The notes under the pieces: generated by a model
Told to the model about the DNA's origin: nothing
The model's input: only the letters and a program-made list of their open reading frames with translations
Database searches by the model: none
DNA from: Isoetes taiwanensis
Lineage: Eukaryota > Streptophyta > Lycopodiopsida > Isoetales > Isoetaceae
NCBI GenBank assembly: GCA_021234155.1
Contig: JAJEKV010000061.1
Location: 3,435,950-3,499,949 of the forward strand
Direction: 5' to 3'
DNA: 64,000 nt
Shown here: in pieces, positions 56,946 through 64,000 of the stretch
Layout of the letters: the number at the start of each line of letters is the position of its first letter
Position numbering within the stretch: the stretch's first letter is position 1
Program-made: the position numbers and the translations under genes

Positions 56946-59900
56946 TCAGTTTTCTGTGTGGCCTCTCACTCGTGCGCGAGGTCGTGGTGGTTGGTCCCTC
57001 GCTACGGTCGGCCCTGCACGCCATCTGTGGACTCCACTGCGGGCATGTTCTTGCTGTCTGTCGTAACCGCCATGAAAGACGTGAACCAGGGGGCCGGCTG
57101 CGTCTCTATAGAATCGGATCTGCCTGCGAACCTTGGATATAATTTCACGCACATCTTCTGGGTCAAGAGCATGAGCATTTTGCATAGTGGCTTGCACAGT
57201 CTGGTGTTCGGCCATGAGCAACGCATCCCATTGTTGTAGCAGCGGCATCAGGACATCGACGTCGTTCCGCGGGTGCGGGTATCGGTGAGGCATGGGCGGA
57301 ATGAATTGTCGGTTGGGAAATAGCTCATTAATGCGGGGTGGCTGCTGGTAAGGAAATAGTCTCCCGCTATGAGATGTTTGCACACAGCATGAGGGCATGG
57401 GCAATCGCAATATCGCATCCTCATATGCTGAGTGTATCTCAATCCCTCCGTTGACTGGCTAGCCATAGATAACCTGACGTCTGCAGCATCTTCCAACCGG
57501 ATGGCGTTGGGGTTATCGTGCATGGATTGGATAATGGAGTGAGCACCTGCATGTCTCTTTGGATATGAGCGTGTGCTATAGCGTCCAAACTCGGCTGCAT
57601 GGAAAAAGAGAGGTTAGGGCCAGCAAGCAGACAAAAGGACCGTTCACACGAGAGAGTTACACCCGTGTGTACTTACCAAGACTCCATCTTTCTTCGCACC
57701 GAGTGAGGATTGTGCCTCCAGCCGGCATGGTCCCATCCGGAAAGCCAATGAGATGAGACACTAGTGTGTACATCCTTATATTAACTTTGCACTGCAAGGT
57801 TTGGGTCTTCAAAACTTTCCAGTGTGATTCCACATAGTTTGTTGTGTCGACGTTAGCATGGTTGAACATCCGTTTGTGTCTCTGCCATTTACCATCCCAC
57901 GTCGCCCCATTCAACCAGTTGTGATTCAAGTACCTACATCGCGCAACACTTTGTTTGGCCCAGAGTCAGGATGAAACAACTAATTTACGTTGTGCACTCA
58001 CCCTTGTATGATGTGGTTTTGTCCGTAGAGAAGTTGAAATTGTGCCAGCTGGACATTGCAGGCGTTGGCGTTTGGCTCTGTCATCAACTTTGACAGCTGC
58101 AAAGCCACGTCTCTCTTTAGCACCTCCCCGGCCAAGCGTGGCAACAGATATTTTGCCACGCACGCTTCGCATGGAACCAACATGCAAGAACATTGCCTGC
58201 AACCTGTTTGCAAAACCACAACTATCGTTTCCAATGTGTTGATACAATCAATGCACGCTCAACATACCTGCTCGCCATCTTCCCAACAATGTGGGTCTTC
58301 TGACACAACCTCGGTGATAGCCCGTCTCTCACAGCCGTCCATGTCAATGGTGATTGACCTGGGCCTGATTGTGCCCATTCGCTCGAAGACAAGACGTAGT
58401 GCTATCTTCAGGGCATGTCGTTGGTGCCCCTCGTCGGCCTCTACGCTGCAGAGCATGTAAAACACTGGGTACCCCACACCCCCGGCAATCGGGACAATGG
58501 CTCCGTACAACGGAAACTTCCACAGATTTGTGCAGAAGGTTGAATCCATGGCCCAACCACCACCGCCGCTCCACCTTACAGCAGCCTCCAACATCTTGTC
58601 ATCTTGGATGACTAGGATCCATGGCCGGGCCAACGGGTCTGCAGCATTAGGATTCCAGGGCTGGTGGAAAATCACCTTCCCGGCGGCTTTCCAATCGTCT
58701 ATCCCGCTCTCAAGGCTTTCCCAGTCCGTACCCAAACTCCCGCCTACGAGGTGCAATGTGGTGAGATTGAATGATAAAATATTTACGGTGACAATTTCAT
58801 TGAAACAATAGTTTGGACCAAGGGTAAGCATATCCAGAATGACAAAGTTGAGTGAGAACTCCAAGTTAATTACTGTTCCAAAAACTAAGCATTCTCTGGA
58901 ATCTACAACAACATCACTGTTCCATAGTAAAAGAATTTTCAGTGGAGCTTACCGAGTATTCTCTGCCGGTAGGCCAATTGCCACACATCCTCCTGCGCCA
59001 TCGTGAAGCGGTATGTGACTCTCTCAACTGGGCTTACTGTCATACGTATTTGTGGTCCCCGTGCTCTTGCGACGTCCCACGCAGCACGGGTCATTCCAAT
59101 ACTTCTAAGCTCCAGTGCGACAGCCGCAAGCAGTTCAGGATGCACGGGCATGGACCAATCCTCCGCATTGGTGAAAGGATCATGGCCAGTGTATTCTGTG
59201 CTAACGTATATCCGTGCACCATTTCCATTATCTTTCACTGTCCGCAAACGAAACAAGCATCCTCTACGGTGGGACCGTCTGATTTGCCTATCCCCCCGGG
59301 TCCCTCTCCTGCGTGGTTGCCTCCATCGGTGGCAGGCATAGTCATCCACAATCTCACCCGTTGCAACCCTGACACGTTGATGCCCATGGACCAAACGGAC
59401 ACGATGAGTGGTTTGAAGCTCAATCACCCTTTGCTCGAGGCGGTCCACAGTGGTCTCCTCAGAGTAGTTGAAGTCGCTGTCCTTCATGGTGCGACCACTT
59501 TTGCACGTGCACACTTCCATGCATGCAGTTATGTATTCCTGTGGGATGCCATGGCGCCGCAGACCGATTTCCCATTCCTCTGAAATCTTTTCAAACGTGG
59601 CAGTGGGATGGGTGCTTCCATTCAAGTGGCCCAAAGCAACTAGCTGGCTCCAAAACTCCACGTAAGGGACTAACTTATGAGGCCCGGTTACGCGCCGGTA
59701 CAACCAACCGCTGGAGTCATCGTCAACTGCAAACTCCTCACAATATGCAGCCCATCGGTACATCAACCGGACATGGTGCTCGATGGGTGGCCTCCCGCTT
59801 CTCTGCGAAACCGGGGGCAAGCGAGGATCAGCAGCACTTATTTCGGACGGGTGGGGAACATAGTATTGCTGTAGGCACAGCCTCATCAACCCATACACAG

Positions 59901-60138
59901 ACTCGTTGAGGGCATAACCACCCTGAGGAGCAACACGGAGCCATTGAACTGGGTTCGGGTAGAGACCGGCCAGTTCATGTACAAGCAGTTCTTGGGAATC
60001 TTAGGTGGGAGTAACTTGTGGAGCAACCTGACCAGGCGGGTTCCACCCATCGCCTGCATTTTCCCCGGTGTCCTCCTCTGACATTGTGTCATCCTCGGTG
60101 TCATGAAGGTCATACTCACTATCATTTTCATCTGACAT
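56946..60138 (-). pseudogene. Mutator-like transposase with SWIM zinc finger, broken
   Basis: The ATG at 60138 starts an acidic N-terminus (MSDENDSEYDLHDTEDD). A TAA at 60003 interrupts the frame, which then runs on to 58939 with LVHELAGLYPNPVQWLRVAP, WRQPRRRGTRG and GCLFRLRTVKDNGNGARIYVS...GHDPF, the Cys/His DNA-binding region. After an intron the catalytic core follows at 58864-58259: GGWAMDSTFCTNLWKFPLYG (first Asp), VFYMLCSVEADEGHQ, ITIDMDGCERRAI (second Asp). C-terminal blocks: VAKYLLPRLAGEV, NHNWLNGATWDGKWQRHKRM, NYVESHWKVLKTQTLQ, and the SWIM motif YCDCPCPHAVCKHL (~57400). It would cut and join the TIRs. One premature stop and at least one frameshift are present. Confidence 0.85.
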
Positions 60139-60540
60139 CTGACTGATGAGTCGTCAGTGACTACCTCTGCCATTCTCGTGCACTCTACTTGGAAGACAAA
60201 TATAAACTACTGCAGCAAAGTGCACCTGCTCTAGCAACTGCGCCTGCTCTAGCACCTGCTGTCGCGCGAACGAAGAACTTTCAAACAAAAAACGATGGCT
60301 ATAACAATGTCCGCGCGCCGACGGTCTCGAATAGATATCTGAGGTACAGGTGAACATGAACACAAGCCTGAGTACAAACCTATAGATGCATTGGGGTCTT
60401 GACAAAACACAAATAGAACAAATAGCATTTATATCCAAATCCAAATTAATATGCTTTATTCCAAATCCAAATTAATATGCTTTCTTTCAACTTTAATTGA
60501 CTCCGGTGGACGTTAAAATTTTTATCTTTTTTTATTCTCC

Positions 60541-60573
60541 CTAACTAACCCTAACCCTAACCCTACCCCTACA
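60541..60573. repeat. Short telomere-like repeat
   Basis: CTAACCCTAACCCTAACCCTA, three TTAGGG-type units, not the common plant TTTAGGG. Confidence 0.8.
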
Positions 60574-60668
60574 TCCACTTTATAAGTGCATCCCTCACTA
60601 GCGATTGTCAAGCCTCCTCCTCCTCCTCCTCCTTCTCCTCCTCCAATCTTCTTGCCCATCTTGTTATA

Positions 60669-61040
60669 ATGGTCCGGCAGTTAAAGACCGTCTTCGCACG
60701 ATATGTCCCTTCTAGCAGTAATCCTCCTCCTCCTCTTCCTCCAAGGGACATCTCCAGCAATCCCCCTCCTCCTCCTCCTCCTCCTCCTCCTCCTCCTCCT
60801 CCTCCTCCTCCTCCAAGGGACAGCAATCCCCCTGCTTCTCCCGCTCCTTTCACCATCGTCGCAAGGATGAGTGAAAGGGAGCTTCTGATTGCTTTAACGT
60901 CTGGCGTTCCCTGCGGGGAACGACTGGTAGAATGGCTCACCGAGCCAAATAAAGATGAAACGATGTTGAATGTGCAGATAATGATGCAAGTGGTTGCATC
61001 AAATTGTCACGTCCTCAGGATGGACAAAAACAATGTATAA
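60669..61040 (+). CDS. ORF with a polyproline tract, inside the Mutator-like element
   Basis: 123 codons. The first half is created by a (CCT)n microsatellite and reads as up to 18 consecutive prolines. The second half reads MSERELLIALTSGVPCGERLVEWLTEP, which looks protein-like but unknown to me. It lies in a segment between the transposase start and the right TIR that has no counterpart on the left side, so it may be acquired sequence. It could equally be a chance ORF. Confidence 0.25.
   Translation: MVRQLKTVFARYVPSSSNPPPPLPPRDISSNPPPPPPPPPPPPPPPPPPRDSNPPASPAPFTIVARMSERELLIALTSGVPCGERLVEWLTEPNKDETMLNVQIMMQVVASNCHVLRMDKNNV
60768..60812. repeat. (CCT)n microsatellite
   Basis: About 15 uninterrupted CCT units. 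Confidence 0.97.
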
Positions 61041-61269
61041 TTTTTTTTATGAATGGGAAACAAGTAGTAGAATCAATAAAGTAGTAGTAGAATTAGTAAA
61101 TCAAGTAGTAGAATCAATTTATAGCATCTGATAGTCTTCAAAGTTATAAAATTCCCTCTGCAAATACTAGCCCTCCTCCCATGGAGGTGGTAGCAGTGTT
61201 CCACAAAAATGGCAATATCAAGCAATTTCCCTGCCATTGTTAGAATAAAACATTTTAACAAAATATGGA

Positions 61270-61966
61270 CCAGAACAAAGAAAAATAGTGCCCACCAAGT
61301 TTCTAATAGAGAGCGGCTTCAAGCTCAAGCGCTCGGGCGTCGCCAGAAGTCGGAGTCGAATAAGCGGTTCGCTGTTGGGTTCGCTCAAAGGGGTCACAAA
61401 CATTTTATAAGCACTCTTCTGGTGTAATACATTTTATATTTCATTGTCTTGCATTGGTTGTTGGCAATATATTCCCTACTATAGCCTTGGGATTTTGTTG
61501 CACCGAAAGTGTTACGCAGGCGGGGATCCTCGCCAGCGTGAATCTAAAATGCGTGCGACCACTGCGAATCCACTGCTCAGCCCTGCGACCTGGCTGACCG
61601 GTACCTGCCACCACATACAGGTTCGCAGGTGAACCCGGTAGGGTGAGCGAACACTTTGCCATCGGGTATACCGCCAACGCCGTCGGGCCCGCCCGGTGGG
61701 TTAAACTGGCCGAACCGGTAGGGCTGCCATCCGGCCGACTTCCAGCGCCATCGGCGCCATCGGCGCCGCCACCGACGCATAACCACTGGTTAGGGGTTCG
61801 CTTGGCGAACCCCGCGACAAATGCTGGTAACCAAGACGCCCCGCCACGTCTTCAACCGGGTTCGCCTGGGCGAATCCGGCGGGTTCGCCTAGGCGAATTC
61901 CTGGGGTTCGCTTGGGCGAACCCGATTGGTTCGCGAACTCGGTTCCGGGAGCCAATAAAGTGCGCG
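61270..61966 (-). repeat. Right TIR of the Mutator-like element
   Basis: Inverted copy of 53402-54100. Its outer 150 bp hold four near-perfect palindromes of the type GGTTCGC-(3)-GCGAACC (about 61795, 61860, 61882, 61905) and one shorter TTCGCGAA (61930). Confidence 0.92.
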
Positions 61967-61976
61967 AGTACATTCT

Positions 61977-62865
61977 GCATTGTACATGTGGCAGGTATAG
62001 AAATTGATACATTGGGTGGCTTCATGCAAAGAACAATCAATTTGTACACAACATGGAAATTGGTTCCCATTTTTTGTCAGAAGCTAGGTTAGGCCTGACA
62101 CGTGGCATGTCCCTACAATCCAGAATGGAAAGTGGGAAGCCAATTCCGTGCCCAGTCAAACTTACAGGTTATAACCGGTAGAGCATATTACAGTGGGATT
62201 TGAACCCATAAAATCCGAAAGTATCATGGCAAATATCTCTACTCATCAAAATGAAGCTCAAGAATAAAAAGCAAGCAAAAGATCTGCTAAGGCAAAAGAT
62301 ACTGCTAAGAAATTGTGAGATTAAGAACAAAAAATACCTGACAAAAGTGTGAAATGAAGCAAACAGCTACAGATCTAAACAAAGAACACAAAAAAAATAA
62401 AGCAAAAACATTGAATCAAGCAAGAAATGAAATCCAGAAGTGACGAAGCTGGAAAAAACCTAACACGATCTCCAATCCCTTCCATTTTCACGGTTTTGTC
62501 TATGTCTGAGCCCAACCGTTACAAGATATGGCCTCCTAGCCAGTGTACCTGTGAGCATCTTGCCGAGCGCCTCATTTCTAACCTTGCTTCTACGTCAGAA
62601 TGCGATGTGTCGGATCTGGAAGAAAGAAGGCCTGCTAATAAGAAAATCACCGCTCATATAGCATACCAAGGCCATTGTATAGAGCAGGCCGTGTTTAGTA
62701 AAGCAAGAAGTGAAGAAGGACATGCAGACAAGGGTTTCTCTGAAAGATTAATCCAAGAAAGCTAGCATAAGAAATCACCCTAACTTGTTTTTTTTTTTCT
62801 TAAGGATGACTCTGATACCCGCGCACAAAAAAATTGCAATAAGAAAAAATGGTCCCAATTTACAT
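61977..62865. other. Gene-free flank
   Basis: A 112-codon ORF at 62427-62765 shows no recognisable domain. GGGATTTGAACCCAT at about 62199-62213 is a B-box-like sequence on the minus strand without a matching tRNA fold. Nothing else is seen. Confidence 0.4.
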
Positions 62866-63003
62866 GTTGTGGTGGCATGCCACATGGTCCCACATTCCGG
62901 TGGGACTGGTGACCCGCTCCCGGCTGCCGCCGGTCGCGGGACCCCACCAGTCCACACTGGAATGTGGTCCCAGGTGACATGCCACCATACATACATGTGT
63001 GGG
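62866..63003. repeat. Fold-back hairpin element
   Basis: Left arm GTGGCATGCCACATGGTCCC, ACATTCCGGTGGGACTGGTG pairs with the right arm CACCAGTCCACACTGGAATGT, GGTCCCAGGTGACATGCCAC. The arms are ~55 bp around a GC-rich centre. It may be a MITE remnant or a small-RNA precursor. Confidence 0.8.
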
Positions 63004-63376
63004 AAGAATATTAGGTAATATTAGAGCATGTAGCATGCCAATGCTAAGCATGCATGAGGTCTCCGTGCAAGTTTGCAGGCATATTTAATCCCAACATCAT
63101 CTTAAAATATCTTACCAGCTTTAGAAACAAACAATGTATGCATTAATTCATAATTTCTATTTTGGATGATTCACTTGCAATCTTTATCTTCAAGGCAAGA
63201 TATAAATAAAAGTTTATGTTCATATCAGAGCCTCTACCAAAAATGGGAAAATATTAAATATACCCCTCAAATTTGTAAATATTCTTGAAATTCCCATAGA
63301 ACCTGTGATCCATCGAATAAAAAAGTGTTCTTCATAACACTTATAGATGAGAGTGAGAACAATCAGGATATGGAAT

Positions 63377-63616
63377 TCAGTTGTTCCAGGCACTTACCTC
63401 CTCAATCTTCTCATCCAGGTCTATGCTGAGCTCCCTGCCGCCGTCATCGAACAGAGGCAGGGCAAAACAGAGCAGGTGATTCCATGGGATGGTATAAACA
63501 GCCGTACGGGGATGAGAATTTTTAAAATTCTGGCGGGTTGGACTGACGACGATGCCATGGCCGTCGATCTGGTCCTTCATATGCGGTCTCGATATTGTCA
63601 CGTGTCGAACATGCAA
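63377..63616 (-). CDS. Possible terminal exon fragment, unknown protein
   Basis: A minus-strand open frame reads YTIPWNHLLCFALPLFDDGGRELSIDLDEKIEE from about 63500 up to a good donor GAG/GTAAGTGCC at 63410. The residues look natural, but I do not recognise them and no neighbouring exon is obvious. Confidence 0.25.
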   Translation of the reverse strand: MHVRHVTISRPHMKDQIDGHGIVVSPTRQNFKNSHPRTAVYTIPWNHLLCFALPLFDDGGRELSIDLDEKIEEVSAWNN

Positions 63617-63627
63617 CTGCGTAGCTG

Positions 63628-64000
63628 GGGTGATTTCATCTGGCGGAATTCCATCGGGGTGATTCCGCCGGGAGGAATCAGATTGTGGTGATTCCGCCCG
63701 GTGGTATCAGATTGTGGTGATTCCGCCGGACGGAATCATAATGTGGTGATTCCGCCGGGTGGTATCAGAATGTGGTGATTTCGTCGGGCAGAATCAGAAT
63801 ATGGTGATTCCGCCTGGCAGAAGTGCAATGGGGTGATTCTGTCTGGCGGAATTACAAATTAGTGATTCTGTCGGCCAGAATTCTTCACGTGGTGATTTCG
63901 CCTGGCGGGATATCGTCCACAATATTCTGTGCCATGGAATCAGTCATGGGTGATTCCGCGGGGGTGAATGCTAGAACGTGATTCCATCCGGCGGTATCAA
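63628..64000. repeat. Palindromic minisatellite, unit about 29 bp
   Basis: About 12 units of TGGTGATTCCGCCGG-GG-ATCAGAATG run to the end of the window. Many units contain the imperfect palindrome GATTCCGCC-GGCGGAATC. The units differ by 10-30 percent. Confidence 0.9.

Larger units (their letters stand above)
53402..61966. mobile_element. Complete Mutator-like element with transposase and Ulp1-like genes
   Basis: 8565 bp with long TIRs (53402-54100 and 61270-61966). The perfect 10-bp target duplication AGTACATTCT lies at 53392-53401 and 61967-61976. It holds a minus-strand transposase gene with a SWIM zinc finger and a + strand Ulp1-type cysteine protease gene, placed tail to tail. That is the arrangement known from Mutator-like elements of the Kaonashi/KI type, an assignment I infer from content. 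Scattered stops show the copy is no longer autonomous. Confidence 0.93.

Noticed and set aside
60608-60940. Minus-strand polyglycine ORF
   Set aside because: An antisense artefact of the (CCT)n microsatellite.
62160-62260. B-box-like GGTTCAAATCCC on the minus strand, possible tRNA or SINE head
   Set aside because: No acceptor stem, A box or anticodon arm could be built around it, and no SINE tail with target duplication is seen.
63628-64000. CRISPR-like regular repeats
   Set aside because: Units are contiguous without unique spacers, and the context is eukaryotic.

Overview
The window is nuclear DNA of a land plant. It holds one host gene recognisable along its whole length, a plant-type sucrose synthase with 15 coding exons, in a landscape of Ty3/gypsy chromoviruses, a Ty1/copia element, Mutator-like DNA transposons, LINE-type remnants and decayed transposon genes. 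GT-AG introns, TG...CA LTRs, initiator-Met tRNA primer sites and plant-type chromodomain polyproteins all fit. I cannot name the species. Transposon genes of the DUF7869 type make a non-flowering lineage plausible, but that is a guess.

Layout. 1-3290: 3' end of a + strand chromovirus (chromodomain, then an LTR that carries a nested solo LTR). 3291-9680: a minus-strand ORF of unknown function, cut at its 3' end by the chromovirus LTR and split by a complete but internally deleted copia element (4636-9423), which itself carries a poly(A) retroposon (7736-8920). 9681-18960: short palindromic and tandem repeats, a decayed DUF7869 transposon gene (11386-14515), retroposon and LINE remnants, and a diverged LTR fragment. 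18961-26500: AT-rich DNA without recognisable genes but with duplicated blocks. 26536-30830: sucrose synthase. 31044-53363: a probable large TIR element (Mutator-like, possibly carrying host gene fragments) split by a full-length minus-strand chromovirus (35885-49122, target duplication TAACC). 53402-61966: a complete Mutator-like element with ~0.7 kb TIRs, a 10-bp target duplication, a SWIM-type transposase gene and a tail-to-tail Ulp1-protease-like gene. 61967-64000: a fold-back hairpin and a palindromic minisatellite.

Main discovery. Between its primer-binding site and gag, the chromovirus at 35885-49122 carries two accessory genes in the sense direction. Each has its own TATA box, a shared type of 5' leader and a pair of ~70-bp perfect-type hairpins upstream. 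The first accessory gene (46880 down to 45627) starts with [10 protein letters not shown], identical to the histone H3 tail through Lys9. After a long charged linker it ends in an H3-like histone fold ([32 protein letters not shown]). This is a retrotransposon-borne histone H3 homologue in an element family that itself carries an H3-reading chromodomain. The copy here is decayed by frameshifts. The second accessory gene (44900 to about 43355) encodes a basic protein I do not recognise.
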